Shown: positions 16,050-25,321, counted from the stretch's first letter. The stretch is DNA of 64,000 nucleotides from CAVPTL01 sp963708725 (GCA_963708725.1 CAVPTL010000006.1:1-64000); one strand, 5' to 3'. Notes: generated from the sequence alone by a model not told the origin. Translations and numbers: made by a program.

Positions 16050-17561
16050 GTGGCCTGGGCTCACCGTACCGGCGATGATGCGCCCGACGAGGGATATCGC
16101 GTCGCGATCGTGGGTGCCGGCGCCGCCGGCGCGCTGGTGGCCGTACACCTGCTCCGCGCCGGAGTGGGCCCGGTAGCGCTGGTCGATCCTGGCGACCGCG
16201 TGGGCCGTGGGGTGGCCTATAGCACCAGGTTCAGCGCTCACCTGATGAACGTCGAGGCCCGAGTTCTGGGTGCCCTCGCGGGCCAGCCTTCCCACTTTGC
16301 GGAGTGGCTCGTGCGCGATGGCGCCGAGGTCTCGCCGCGCGCGTTCATCTCAAGAGGCACCTACGGGGACTACCTCACCGAACTGCTCGCCACCGCGGTG
16401 TCCGAAGCGCCCGCCGGCGCATTTCACCAGCTGTGCGGTGAGGTGGTGGGGATCGCCCCCTCCGATACCGGGTACACGCTCACGATCGATGACGGCTCCG
16501 CGATCCAGGCTTCCCGGATCGTGCTTGCGACCGGTCCGCCGCCCCCGCTGGACGTTCGGCTGCGAGACGGCGCGTGGCCGCCTGGCCATCCAGCGTATGT
16601 CCCCAACCCGTGGGCGCCGCGCGCGCTGGACGCCATCCCGGCCGAAGGCGACGTGCTGCTCGTGGGCACTGGCCCGACCACGATCGATGTTGCGCTCGAG
16701 CTGGCCGAAACGCGACCGGGCGTCCGCATGACCGCGGTCTCCCGCCACGGGTTGCTGCCCACGGTGCACCGCCGTTCTGGGACGCAGGAGGTGAGCTATC
16801 GCCCGCTTCCGCCCGGTGCGACACTCTGCGAGCAGCTTCGTGCGTTTCGCGTGGCGTTGCCGCAGGCCGGCGAGGAGCGTGCCGATGCCCGCGACATGGT
16901 CGACGCAATGCGGCCATACACACAAGACCTCTGGAAGGCCGCCTCGCGGCGCGATCAGGAGCGATTCCTGGCGTCGCTGATGCGCGTCTGGACGGTGAAT
17001 CGCAGCCGCATGCCACCGGTGGTCGCGGAGTGGATCGACGCGCTCCGCGACAGCGACCGGCTGGTGATCATGGCCGGATCGCTGGTGCGGGTGGATCCAC
17101 GTACGGCCGGTGGACTGACCGTCGCCATCCGCGTGCCCACGGGAGTGACCAGTGAGTTCGAAGCGGTGGCGGTGGTCAACTGTGCCGGGCCGGCCGACTC
17201 CCCGTTTGCCCGCCCCTCGCAGCTCTATGACGACCTCCTGGCTCGGGGGTTGGCGCGGCCGCACCCGCTTGGCCTGGGACTCGATACCAGCGACTACGGC
17301 GCTGTTCGCGGCGGCGACGGCCAGCTCTCGGACTCGATCTATACGATCGGCTGGCTGCGCCGGGGTGAGCTGTGGGAGTCGGTGGCGATCCCCGAGATCC
17401 GCGACCAGGCGGCCGAGCTCGCCCAGAGGCTCGGGACGGCTGAGACGCCGAAATTTTTTTGGCAACCGGTAAAGCTGGGCACTTGCGGGGCTTTCTGTAG
17501 TAACGAGCTTGGCGACCCGCCCGGAGTGCGTCTCGGGGGCCTTGCATTCGCACGAGATTAA
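16050..17561 (+). CDS. FAD/NAD(P)-binding oxidoreductase (COG4529/YdhS-like)
   Basis: The 503-residue protein opens with a dinucleotide-binding fold, VAIVGAGAAGALVAVHLL (from residue 18), then GRGVAYST and HLMNVEA, as in the FAD-NAD(P)-binding group containing YdhS. A second nucleotide-binding site follows (VLLVGTGPTTIDVALELAE), then RHGLLP and VNCAGP. It is probably a soluble flavoprotein of unknown substrate. The start is GTG. The last 35 residues, after AQRLGTAET, look unlike the family: a run of T bases encodes KFFW and the rest has odd composition. The natural stop may have been lost to a frameshift, with translation running into the leader of the next gene. Confidence 0.8.
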   Translation: MAWAHRTGDDAPDEGYRVAIVGAGAAGALVAVHLLRAGVGPVALVDPGDRVGRGVAYSTRFSAHLMNVEARVLGALAGQPSHFAEWLVRDGAEVSPRAFISRGTYGDYLTELLATAVSEAPAGAFHQLCGEVVGIAPSDTGYTLTIDDGSAIQASRIVLATGPPPPLDVRLRDGAWPPGHPAYVPNPWAPRALDAIPAEGDVLLVGTGPTTIDVALELAETRPGVRMTAVSRHGLLPTVHRRSGTQEVSYRPLPPGATLCEQLRAFRVALPQAGEERADARDMVDAMRPYTQDLWKAASRRDQERFLASLMRVWTVNRSRMPPVVAEWIDALRDSDRLVIMAGSLVRVDPRTAGGLTVAIRVPTGVTSEFEAVAVVNCAGPADSPFARPSQLYDDLLARGLARPHPLGLGLDTSDYGAVRGGDGQLSDSIYTIGWLRRGELWESVAIPEIRDQAAELAQRLGTAETPKFFWQPVKLGTCGAFCSNELGDPPGVRLGGLAFARD

Positions 17562-17633
17562 GGGGATAACTGGTGACGATGTGTCCGACGCCGGGGGGTC
17601 GTGCGTCGCGTTTTTCCATGCTGGGGAGGATGT

Positions 17634-19469
17634 ATGAGGCGGTTAGGCAAGAAGCGCTGGGCAGTTGCGGTGCTCGCTCTCGCGGGCGTGATGGTTTCAG
17701 CAATCGCCAACGGTGCCGTGGTTCAGCAGCAACCACTGGTTGGGTATCAACCAAATGGGATTGTGCGGGATATCGTTGTGGTTGGTAATACCGCGTATCT
17801 GGGCGGGCAGTTCACCTCGCTGAAGTCAGCCAACGGTGCAACCACGGTCACCCGAAACCACGCGGCGGCGATCGACATGACCACTGGCAATGTGTTGCCA
17901 TGGAACCCGAATGCCAGCGGGATCGTGTACGCGATCCTGCCCAGTGGTAACAACATCTACCTCGGTGGATCGTTCGCCACTGTCGGCGGTGCAACGCATA
18001 AGAACGTCGCTGAAGTCAATGCAACCAGTGGCGCGGTCGTAACCGGGTTTACCAATAGCTCGAAGCCCAATCAGGCCGTGCGTGCGCTCGTCATCGCAAA
18101 TGGCAACCTGTACATGGGCGGTGCGTTCACGACTCCGCGGCCCTACCTGGCCGAGGTGAACGCCACCACCAATACGTACAACCCCACCTGGGCTCCGGTG
18201 GTCGACGGTGAGGTGCGGGCGCTTGCGACCGACACCAGCCAATCGCGGATCGTCGAGGGTGGCTTTCAGCAGTGCGCCACCGGGTCGGGATGTGACGGGC
18301 GTATCGGAATCGGCGCCGTCAACACCACAGATGGCGCGTTTGTGCCATTTGCCTATGCCGGCCCGCCGACCTCCGTGCCACCGCCCGGCTTCCCGTATCG
18401 CCCGTTCCAGGTGATCGGATTTGCCCAGGACGGCAACACGCTGTTTGCCGAGGGCACCGGAAACGGTGGTACCGCTCTGAGCCTCAACATGGAGGACGGT
18501 ACGCTCAACTGGCAGGCCGGCTTCAACGGCAACGTTGTCGGCATCGGTGTGACCGATAGCGTCGTCTACGTGGGCGGTCATTACTCCACCTACTGCGGAC
18601 CCGTGCCGGGGAATAACTTCTTCTGCTCGGGTCGGCCAGGGTCGGCCGACCGCGCCAAGCTGTCGGCCTTCGACGAGGCCACCGGCGCTCTCCAGACGTG
18701 GGCTCCGTCGGTCAACACCGCGCTTGGTATCGAAGCGGTGTCTGCCGACAACCAGCGGGTCGCGATCGGTGGTGAGTTCACCAAGGTCGCGGGCGTCAAT
18801 GTGCAGTACTTTGCGCGTTTCGCCGAACCGGCCATCGCGGTGACCATCTCTGACCCGACGGTGACCGACAACGCCGGCACTCAGCCGGCGACTGGACCGG
18901 TAACCGTGTCGGCGTCAGGTTCGACATCGAGCCAGGGCGGCACGGTCAGCTACCGGTACCAAACGTCGACCAACGGTGGCGGTACCTGGAGCGGAAGCAC
19001 CAACGGATCGTCGGCCGTGATCTCGGCCGTGGGCACCACACTGGTGCGGTTCCAGGCGTTCGACTCGGGAGCCAACACCAGTAACTGGGTGACCGATACG
19101 GTCACGATCCAGTCGGGCGGTGGCGGCGGTGGCACCGGTACGGTCACGCTGCACATCTCCCAGACCGGGACTGCCGGAACCGGTGGTAACGCAACCGTGA
19201 AAGGTACGTACACCTGTAACGGCGCGAGCTCGGTCGTGATCAGCGGTACGGTCAATCAGAGCTCGACCGGCGCCTCGGGCACCTACACCACCACGGTGAC
19301 ATGCCCGAACAACACCACTGCAACCAAGTGGCAGGCGCTGGCGAAGGCCGGCAGCGGCCCGCTGTTCCAAAACGGGACGGCAGCTGTGCACGCGACCTTC
19401 TCGGCCACGGACTCGGTGACGCACTCACCGATCACCGGTTCGCAGGACGCAAACGTCACACTGAACTAA
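17634..19469 (+). CDS. Large secreted beta-propeller protein with Ser/Thr-rich C-terminal domains
   Basis: The 611-residue product has a signal peptide (MRRLGKKRWAVAVLALAGV, cleavage near residue 28). Residues about 35-400 carry repeated blades with YLGGQF, YLGGSF, YMGGAF and AIGGEF, typical of delta-60-type propeller repeats. Residues 400-500 form an Ig-like or PKD-like module, then a Gly linker (GGGGGGTG), then a second beta-rich Thr/Ser domain to the end. It is probably a cell-surface or extracellular protein. There is no sortase signal or terminal helix. The GGGGAGG ribosome site fixes the start. The function is unknown. Confidence 0.8.
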   Translation: MRRLGKKRWAVAVLALAGVMVSAIANGAVVQQQPLVGYQPNGIVRDIVVVGNTAYLGGQFTSLKSANGATTVTRNHAAAIDMTTGNVLPWNPNASGIVYAILPSGNNIYLGGSFATVGGATHKNVAEVNATSGAVVTGFTNSSKPNQAVRALVIANGNLYMGGAFTTPRPYLAEVNATTNTYNPTWAPVVDGEVRALATDTSQSRIVEGGFQQCATGSGCDGRIGIGAVNTTDGAFVPFAYAGPPTSVPPPGFPYRPFQVIGFAQDGNTLFAEGTGNGGTALSLNMEDGTLNWQAGFNGNVVGIGVTDSVVYVGGHYSTYCGPVPGNNFFCSGRPGSADRAKLSAFDEATGALQTWAPSVNTALGIEAVSADNQRVAIGGEFTKVAGVNVQYFARFAEPAIAVTISDPTVTDNAGTQPATGPVTVSASGSTSSQGGTVSYRYQTSTNGGGTWSGSTNGSSAVISAVGTTLVRFQAFDSGANTSNWVTDTVTIQSGGGGGGTGTVTLHISQTGTAGTGGNATVKGTYTCNGASSVVISGTVNQSSTGASGTYTTTVTCPNNTTATKWQALAKAGSGPLFQNGTAAVHATFSATDSVTHSPITGSQDANVTLN

Positions 19470-19476
19470 GCCGCAT

Positions 19477-20229
19477 TCACTCCGGCACGGGTCTCGCAAA
19501 GTGGGGCCCGTGCCGGGTGTCTTGCGATCTGTCCGGCGGCCGTGAGACCAGACCTAGGCTCCGATCGTCGAACGACTGCAGAATCCCGGAAAACGTCGAT
19601 CGGTAGTCAGCAGCATTCGTGACCGGAGCCGACAGCGAGATGATGTAGAGGTTCTTGTGCCAGACGAGAATCGTGTCCGACTCGCGGACGTTGATCACAC
19701 CAGCGGAGGCGTGGACCACAAACACGTAGCTCAGGACCACCGCAGGGTGCCCGGCGAGCGTCGTGCTGTGGTGCGTGAAGGGGACGTTCAGCTGTTGCGC
19801 CTGAGTCGCGTATTGGGTCACAACAGCCTTCTCGGCTGCGACGTTGGAGAGGTTCACATCCATGGGGCCGCTGCGGGCGAGCCCATTGACCGAAAAACCG
19901 GTCGTCAGCGCGATCGTCCGGCCCGCTTTCGTCGCGTCGGCGACGAAGACGAGGTTGGGGTTTTTGCTGAGCATCACCAACTGGGACTTCATGTTGGCGA
20001 GCGCGGGGTTCGCCTTGGCGACGGCCGCGGCGCCCGTCGCCAGTGAGTGTGAGTTCAGGCCCTTCCATCCGGCCGGGGTGGTGATCCTGAAGCTCTTGCT
20101 GGTGGGCTGAAACTGGGTTCCTTTCGCGACGGTCGAGCTGATCGGGGCATGGCCGGTCGCGTTGCCGCACCCGCTCAGGCAAGCGCCGGCGATCATCACA
20201 GCGGCGATGCGAGCGAGGAGACGGGGCAT
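19477..20229 (-). CDS. Putative lipoprotein
   Basis: From MPRLLARIAAVMIAGACLSGC the product has a textbook lipoprotein signal with lipobox LSGC, and a mature part of about 230 residues. The mature part resembles small surface lipoproteins with a PsbP/DUF1795-like look (SKSFRITTPAGWKG, then alternating strand and helix). Upstream in-frame ATGs at 20247 and 20268 would only lengthen the leader; the choice rests on signal-peptide shape. It is convergent with the propeller gene, with only 7 bp between stops. A terminator hairpin separates it from the operon upstream. Confidence 0.7.
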   Translation of the reverse strand: MPRLLARIAAVMIAGACLSGCGNATGHAPISSTVAKGTQFQPTSKSFRITTPAGWKGLNSHSLATGAAAVAKANPALANMKSQLVMLSKNPNLVFVADATKAGRTIALTTGFSVNGLARSGPMDVNLSNVAAEKAVVTQYATQAQQLNVPFTHHSTTLAGHPAVVLSYVFVVHASAGVINVRESDTILVWHKNLYIISLSAPVTNAADYRSTFSGILQSFDDRSLGLVSRPPDRSQDTRHGPHFARPVPE

Positions 20230-20280
20230 TGGTGTGGTATCGGCCATTGCCTGCGCGAGGTTGAGCATGTTCCCAGATCG

Positions 20281-20312
20281 ACAGAAAGCCCCGCATTTGC
20301 GGGGCTTTCTGT
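20281..20312. terminator. Bidirectional hairpin terminator
   Basis: Perfect 15-bp stem (ACAGAAAGCCCCGCA and complement) with a 2-nt loop. It lies 28 bp after the stop of the isomerase gene and would end transcription of the transport/catabolism operon. Sixteen bases of one arm (TTGCGGGGCTTTCTGT) also occur at 17488-17503, in the tail of the flavoprotein gene. Confidence 0.85.
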
Positions 20313-20339
20313 GTCACGCGGGGGTGGAGGGGCGAGGGG

Positions 20340-21299
20340 TCAGACCGGCAGCAAGGCATCCGCACCGAGCGGCGGAATGAACTGCGACAGGTGCCGGTAT
20401 CCGAGGATCAGCCCGTTCTGCTCGCGGCCCATCATCTCGACGATGTCGGCTTCGCTTCCGATCGCGGCGATCGTCTGCGCCGCGAACACCTCGTCCTCGT
20501 GTTCGATGTCGAGGTTTCCCTGGTAGCCGATGTCGATCATCGCCGAGACGAACTCGGCCCAGTCGATCTCGCCGAATCCGGGGGTGCGGAATCGCCACCA
20601 GCCGTTTCCGAATGAGTTCAGGCGGCCGAGCTCCTGGCCGTAGATACCGAGCCGTGCGAGCTCGCGGCGCTTGATCTCGACGTCCTTGGCGTGGACGTGG
20701 AAGATCTTCTCGCCGTAGTCGTGCACGCACGCGATGTGATCGATCTCCTGATACACGAGGTGGGACGGGTCCATCTGCAGGCCGAGCGCGGGGGAGTCGA
20801 CCAGGTCGAACATCGCGTCCCACACCTCGGGGCTGCGTGCGATGTTCTCGCCGTGACCGGTGCGATGGTCGCGCATGGGGCAGTTCTCGATGCCGAGCCG
20901 GACACCGTGCTCCTCGGCGTGCTGGCAGAGCGGAGTGAAGACCTCCTTGAACGCATCCATACAGTCGATCACGGGCGTTCCCTGGGTCTGGCCGACGAAC
21001 GTGCAGACCGTGTCGACGCCCACGCGAGGGGCCAGCTCGATCACCTTTCGCAGATACCGGCGAGCCTCCTCGGCTTTGGCGGGATCGACGTCCAGCGGGT
21101 TCGGGTAGTAGCCAAGGGCCGAGATCTCGATGTCGCGCCCGTCGAGGTCGGCGCGAATCTCGGCGATCCGATCGTCGGTGATGGTGTCGGCGTTCAGCGT
21201 TGACGACGGCCACGCCGAAAGCTGGAGCGACGTAAACCCGACCTCCTGCGCAAAGGCCGCGATCGACTCCGAATAGTCAGTGTAAAAACCAATTCTCAT
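20340..21299 (-). CDS. Sugar phosphate isomerase/epimerase-like TIM-barrel protein
   Basis: The 319-residue protein belongs to the AP-endonuclease-2/xylose-isomerase-like TIM-barrel group. It shows the expected metal-site positions: Glu in RLGIENCPM, Asp and His in LGLQMDPSHLVYQ, His in KIFHVHAKDVE, and Glu in GNLDIEHED. Members isomerise, epimerise or dehydrate free or phosphorylated sugars and polyols. It is the last gene of the operon. Its ATG overlaps the TGA of the dehydrogenase gene, so the two enzymes very likely act in one pathway, oxidation then isomerisation or the reverse. Confidence 0.88.
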   Translation of the reverse strand: MRIGFYTDYSESIAAFAQEVGFTSLQLSAWPSSTLNADTITDDRIAEIRADLDGRDIEISALGYYPNPLDVDPAKAEEARRYLRKVIELAPRVGVDTVCTFVGQTQGTPVIDCMDAFKEVFTPLCQHAEEHGVRLGIENCPMRDHRTGHGENIARSPEVWDAMFDLVDSPALGLQMDPSHLVYQEIDHIACVHDYGEKIFHVHAKDVEIKRRELARLGIYGQELGRLNSFGNGWWRFRTPGFGEIDWAEFVSAMIDIGYQGNLDIEHEDEVFAAQTIAAIGSEADIVEMMGREQNGLILGYRHLSQFIPPLGADALLPV

Positions 21300-22480
21300 T
21301 GGGTCACTCCCTCGTTTTCGTGTGTGTCAAACGTCATCGTCGTTGGCCGCTCGCGGGTGGGCTGGATGCGACACGCGGCTCGGTTTCTGGCCGACTCCAA
21401 CACGGCGTCGCAGACGACCGCGGCCCGGTATCCGTCCTCGAACGTCGCTCCGTCCGGGCCGACCGGCTGATCGTTTGCGATCGCGGTGATGAAGTGGCGA
21501 AGCTCATCGACGAACGTGTGATCCCAGCCGATCACATGTCCCGGGGGCCACCATCCGGCAGCACCGCCATAGCTGTCGCCGGTGACCAGCCGCCGCTCGA
21601 ATCCGGCGGCGGTGTGTGCCGGCCCGTCGCCGCGGCAGACCCACAGCTCGTTCAGCCGCTCGAGGTCGAAGACGGCCGATCCGCGCGTTCCGTTGACCTC
21701 GAACACCAGTGAGTTGGCGCGGCCCAGGGCAACACGCGAGGCCTCGATCGTCCCGCTGGCCCCCGACTCGAACCCGACCAGGGCCTGGAACGCCTCATCG
21801 ACATCGGTCGTCTGGCCACCGCGATCGGTGACGAACGTCTGGGTGGCGCCGGCGACCTCCACGATCTCGCCGACCAGAAACCTCGCCAGATCGATGATGT
21901 GCGATCCGAGGTCGCCCAATGATCCGGAGCCGGCGGAGTCGCTGCGTAGTCGCCAGGTCACCGGTGCGTTGGGGTCGGCCAGCCAGTCCTGCAGGTAGCG
22001 GGCGCGGAAGTGGCGGATCTCGCCGAGCTCACCGTCGCGAATCAGATCCCGAGCGAGCCTGACCGCGGGCACGAATCGGTAGTTGAATGCGCACATATGC
22101 TTTATCCCGGCGGATTGGGCGGCCTGGAGGAGCTCCCAGGCCTCGTCGCTATTGACCGCCAGCGGTTTCTCGCAGACGACGTGCTTGCCTGCCCTGATGG
22201 CGGCCAGCGTGGGCTCGGCATGGAGATTGTTGGGACCAACATTGTCGAACAGGCTGACCGCTGGATCGTTCACGAGTGCGGCCCAATCGGTGTAGTCATT
22301 CGGGATTCCAAACCGCGACGCGAAGGCCCGCGTGCGCTGCGGGTCTCGGCCGGCCACCGCGCTCATCTCGACCGCCACCGGGAGCGGTTCACCCATGGTC
22401 ATCATGCTCTGATAGGCGTGTGCATGTGCACGTCCCATGAACGCCGTTCCGAGCAGCCCGATGCCGATGTGGTCGCTCAA
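21296..22480 (-). CDS. Gfo/Idh/MocA-family NAD(P)-dependent dehydrogenase
   Basis: The 394-residue protein has an N-terminal Rossmann fold (IGIGLLGTAFMGRAHAHAY), the family motif CEKPLAVN, and a C-terminal alpha/beta domain typical of Gfo/Idh/MocA oxidoreductases, which act on sugars, inositols and related polyols. The start is a TTG (LSDHIGIG) that overlaps the permease stop as TTGA; a much longer in-frame reading frame upstream is a shadow of the permease gene. Overlaps on both sides tie it tightly to transport and to the isomerase. The substrate cannot be named. Confidence 0.9.
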   Translation of the reverse strand: MSDHIGIGLLGTAFMGRAHAHAYQSMMTMGEPLPVAVEMSAVAGRDPQRTRAFASRFGIPNDYTDWAALVNDPAVSLFDNVGPNNLHAEPTLAAIRAGKHVVCEKPLAVNSDEAWELLQAAQSAGIKHMCAFNYRFVPAVRLARDLIRDGELGEIRHFRARYLQDWLADPNAPVTWRLRSDSAGSGSLGDLGSHIIDLARFLVGEIVEVAGATQTFVTDRGGQTTDVDEAFQALVGFESGASGTIEASRVALGRANSLVFEVNGTRGSAVFDLERLNELWVCRGDGPAHTAAGFERRLVTGDSYGGAAGWWPPGHVIGWDHTFVDELRHFITAIANDQPVGPDGATFEDGYRAAVVCDAVLESARNRAACRIQPTRERPTTMTFDTHENEGVTQ

Positions 22481-23271
22481 TGCCGGAAGAGGAAGCGCTC
22501 CATGCGCCCGAATCGAAGCACGATCACGAATGCGATCGCGGCGATCACGATGAAGAGCGCCGAGCTGGCGCCGAGAGCCGGTGAGATGCTCGCCCTCAGA
22601 CTCGAATACATGTACACCGCGAGCGTCTGATCGTTGAGGGTGGTGAGCACCTGACTGACCACGAAGTCGGTCAGGCTGAGCACGAATACGAGCAGCGTCC
22701 CGGTCGTGATCCCCGGCATCATCAACGGCAATCGCACATACATGAACTGCTCGACGGGATCGGCTCCGAGCGTGGCGCTGGCGGGGATCAGCTCGGGATC
22801 CTCGTCCTCGAGGGCGGACAGCACGGCCCACAGCATGAATGGAAAGTTGACTGTCCCGAGGGCCAGGCCGAGCAGTCCGAGCCCGGCGACGTCGAGTCGC
22901 AGTGAGATGTCGTAGAAGCCGAACGCGGCGATGATCGGCGGTACCGAGAGCCCCGCCGAGAGTGCCAGTGCAATCACGACCCGAGTCCGAGTCCCAAGCC
23001 GGACGAGGCCGAGTGCGGCCGGGACGCCCGTGATTGCCGCGACCGCCGAGGCGACGAGCGCCGCGATCACCGAGTGCGACAGGGCCGTCCACGTCTGGCT
23101 GCTGCCGAGCACCTGGGAGTACCAGGTGGTGGACAGGCTGTGCGGCGGAAACGCGATCTGGCGCGTGCCGCCGAACGACGACACGAGCACAAAGATCGTG
23201 GGCACCACGAGGATCGCCACCAGGATGACCGTGATCGAGCGGCGCAGGGGGATGGTGGCAAGCCCGGTCAT
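22477..23271 (-). CDS. ABC transporter permease, PotC-like
   Basis: The 264-residue protein has six predicted membrane helices and the inner-membrane ABC permease loop (LIPASATLGADPVEQFMYVRLPLMMPGI), which docks on the ATPase. It resembles the second permease of spermidine/putrescine/iron-type importers. The start codon overlaps the stop of the first permease. It works with the other permease, the ATPase and the lipoprotein receptor encoded upstream. Confidence 0.9.
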   Translation of the reverse strand: MTGLATIPLRRSITVILVAILVVPTIFVLVSSFGGTRQIAFPPHSLSTTWYSQVLGSSQTWTALSHSVIAALVASAVAAITGVPAALGLVRLGTRTRVVIALALSAGLSVPPIIAAFGFYDISLRLDVAGLGLLGLALGTVNFPFMLWAVLSALEDEDPELIPASATLGADPVEQFMYVRLPLMMPGITTGTLLVFVLSLTDFVVSQVLTTLNDQTLAVYMYSSLRASISPALGASSALFIVIAAIAFVIVLRFGRMERFLFRH

Positions 23272-24218
23272 ATGCCGCGCCGCCCGATCTTGATGCGACC
23301 CAGGGCGGTGACGGTCGCGAAGGCGACGACGACCAGAAACAGCAGGATGATGCCGATTGCCGCACCGAGCGGCGGGTCACCCAGGTTCAGGTAGCGGTCC
23401 TGAAGCAGGTTGGCGAGAAAGTCGTTTCGGCCCTGACCCAGAATCAGCGGATCGGCGTAGGACGACATTGCAAGCGCGAACGCGATCGCCAACGCCGTGA
23501 ATCCCGGCGCCTGCAGCTGCGGCAGGATGACGGTGGTAAAGACCCGGCGGCGGGGCGCTCCCAGCGTCAACGCGGCGGCTTCCAGCTCGGGGTCGAGCCG
23601 CAGCACTGCCGGCAGCAAGATCACCACCACGATCGGCACGGTGACCTGCACCATGCCCATGCCGATCGCCCACTCGGTGCCGAGCAGCGTCGGGCTGGTG
23701 AGTCCGATCGTGCCGAACAGCCCGTGCCAGGGCCCGCTCGGGCCGAGGGCCACGATCCAGCCAAAGGTGCGGGTGATGTCGCCGGTGAGAAAGGGGGTGA
23801 AGATCGCGATCAGCAGCACCAGCCGCCAGCCGCGGCTACGAATCCGCGCGAGCACGATCGTAAACGGGATCGAGAGCAAGACCGTGATCAGGGCGGTGAC
23901 GGCCGACATGAACACGGTACGAAAGAGGGTTGTCCCGAACTGGGGGTCGTTGATCGCCTGCCGGTACTGGGTGAACGAGAACTTGCCCGTCACCCCGAGA
24001 AACGAGTCGTAGACATGCAGCGAGCTCCAGGTCAGCGACACCACCCCGGCGAGCAGGATCACCACCAGCAGAAACGCAGGCAGCACCATCAGATACGGCG
24101 TGACCCTTCGCAGGCCGGGACGCGCGACCACTCGGCGAAGCGTGATCACACCGTCCACCAGCGACGTCATCGGAGTCCTGACCGTGGTCGAACCGGGGCC
24201 GACTTTGGTGGTGTGCAC
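23268..24218 (-). CDS. ABC transporter permease, PotB-like
   Basis: The 316-residue protein has six membrane helices after a charged 35-residue N-terminus, and the ABC permease EAA-type loop (ELEAAALTLGAPRRRVFTTV) near residue 215. It belongs to the PotB-like permease group. Its GTG start shares one base with the ATPase stop (TAGTG). It is part of the overlapping importer operon. Confidence 0.9.
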   Translation of the reverse strand: MHTTKVGPGSTTVRTPMTSLVDGVITLRRVVARPGLRRVTPYLMVLPAFLLVVILLAGVVSLTWSSLHVYDSFLGVTGKFSFTQYRQAINDPQFGTTLFRTVFMSAVTALITVLLSIPFTIVLARIRSRGWRLVLLIAIFTPFLTGDITRTFGWIVALGPSGPWHGLFGTIGLTSPTLLGTEWAIGMGMVQVTVPIVVVILLPAVLRLDPELEAAALTLGAPRRRVFTTVILPQLQAPGFTALAIAFALAMSSYADPLILGQGRNDFLANLLQDRYLNLGDPPLGAAIGIILLFLVVVAFATVTALGRIKIGRRGI

Positions 24219-25321
24219 TAGCTATCGGCTCCTTGAACCACAGGCACGTCCTCGACATTCCAGCCAACCACAACGCGCGCTCCAACCACAATCCGATCCG
24301 ACGAATGCGTGTCGGTATGCACCGTCACCACCCGCCCGTCAGCGAGCTTGACCTGGGCAAACACGCCCGCGCCGTCGAATGCGGAAAAGATCACCGACCC
24401 CTCGAACTCGTTGTCCAGGCCAAGCGCCCCGTCCTCGATGGGTGCGACGTGGAGCAACTCGGGTCGCAATACGACGGTGGCGGTCGAACTCTGCACCGCC
24501 CCCGAGATCCGAAGTGTCAGCTCACCGGAGGTCAGGCGCGTACCCTCACCGGTGCCGCTGACATCTCCGCTGATCAGCAGCGGATCGCCGAGGAACGACG
24601 CGACAAACGAGTCGGCCGGGCGCTCGAACAGCTCTCGGCTGGTGCCGCACTGCACCACCTTGCCGTCGTTCATGACGGCGATCCGCGAGCTGCCCAGCAC
24701 CGCCTCGCGCTGATCGTGGGTGACGTTGAGGATCGTGATGCCAACCTCGCGGTGCAGACGACTGATCTCGAGCTGCATGTCCTCTCGCAGCCGGCGATCC
24801 AGCGCGGACAGCGGCTCGTCAAGCAGTACCAGTCGCGGCTGATACACCAGCGCCCGAGCGAGCGCGACCCGCTGACGCTGGCCGCCGCTGAGTTCGGTGA
24901 CGCGGCGATCGCCGATATCGGGCAGCTGCATCAGCTCGAGTGCTTCACGCACGCGAGTGACTTGCTCGGGGCGCGCCATCCTTCGCATCCGAAGCGGAAA
25001 CGCGATGTTCTGGGCGACGGACAGGTGGGGGAAGAGGGCGAGCGACTGAAACACGACCGCGAGGTTTCGCTCATCGGGCGGTGTGCGGCCCACGTCCACT
25101 CCGTCGATCAGAAGCTGCCCCTCGTCGGGTTCGAGCAGCCCTGCCACGAGTCGCAGGATGGTGGTCTTGCCGGATCCCGACGGCCCCAGAAAACTGAAGT
25201 ACTCCCCGTCGTGGATCGCAACCGACACGTTGTCGACCGCCGCCAGCGAACCAAAGCGTTTGGTCACGCCGCGCAGTTCGACCATGGGAGTGGGGGGCAC
25301 CTCATGCAAGGTGCCCCCCAT
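24218..25321 (-). CDS. ABC transporter ATP-binding protein, PotA-like
   Basis: The 367-residue product has an ABC ATPase domain with Walker A GPSGSGKTT, signature LSGGQ, Walker B LVLLDEPLSALD, and an H-loop (VTHDQREAVL). It has a C-terminal TOBE-like domain (about residues 270-350), as in PotA/CysA importers. ATG 25321 is chosen because AAGGA lies 7 bp upstream; ATG 25285 (MVELRG) and upstream codons inside the receptor gene are less likely. A perfect 10-bp hairpin begins at the G of this start codon, which may lower translation relative to the receptor gene. Confidence 0.9.
   Translation of the reverse strand: MGGTLHEVPPTPMVELRGVTKRFGSLAAVDNVSVAIHDGEYFSFLGPSGSGKTTILRLVAGLLEPDEGQLLIDGVDVGRTPPDERNLAVVFQSLALFPHLSVAQNIAFPLRMRRMARPEQVTRVREALELMQLPDIGDRRVTELSGGQRQRVALARALVYQPRLVLLDEPLSALDRRLREDMQLEISRLHREVGITILNVTHDQREAVLGSSRIAVMNDGKVVQCGTSRELFERPADSFVASFLGDPLLISGDVSGTGEGTRLTSGELTLRISGAVQSSTATVVLRPELLHVAPIEDGALGLDNEFEGSVIFSAFDGAGVFAQVKLADGRVVTVHTDTHSSDRIVVGARVVVGWNVEDVPVVQGADS
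25292..25319 (-). promoter_or_regulatory. Hairpin over the ATPase start codon
   Basis: On the minus strand GGGGGGCACC, starting with the last base of the ATG, pairs perfectly with GGTGCCCCCC across an 8-nt loop. Stem-loops between the binding-protein gene and the membrane components often raise receptor expression by protecting mRNA or limiting downstream translation. Here the stem would also hold the start region closed. The effect is inferred. Confidence 0.6.

Noticed and set aside
17455..17633. Possible riboswitch in the leader of the propeller gene
   Set aside because: I compared it by eye with c-di-GMP, c-di-AMP, cobalamin, TPP, glycine and ZTP consensus motifs, and the required conserved blocks are absent.
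22481..23380. Long N-terminal extension of the Gfo/Idh reading frame
   Set aside because: It is read through the permease gene in another frame and has Arg-rich shadow composition. The TTGA overlap at 22480 gives a normal-length enzyme.
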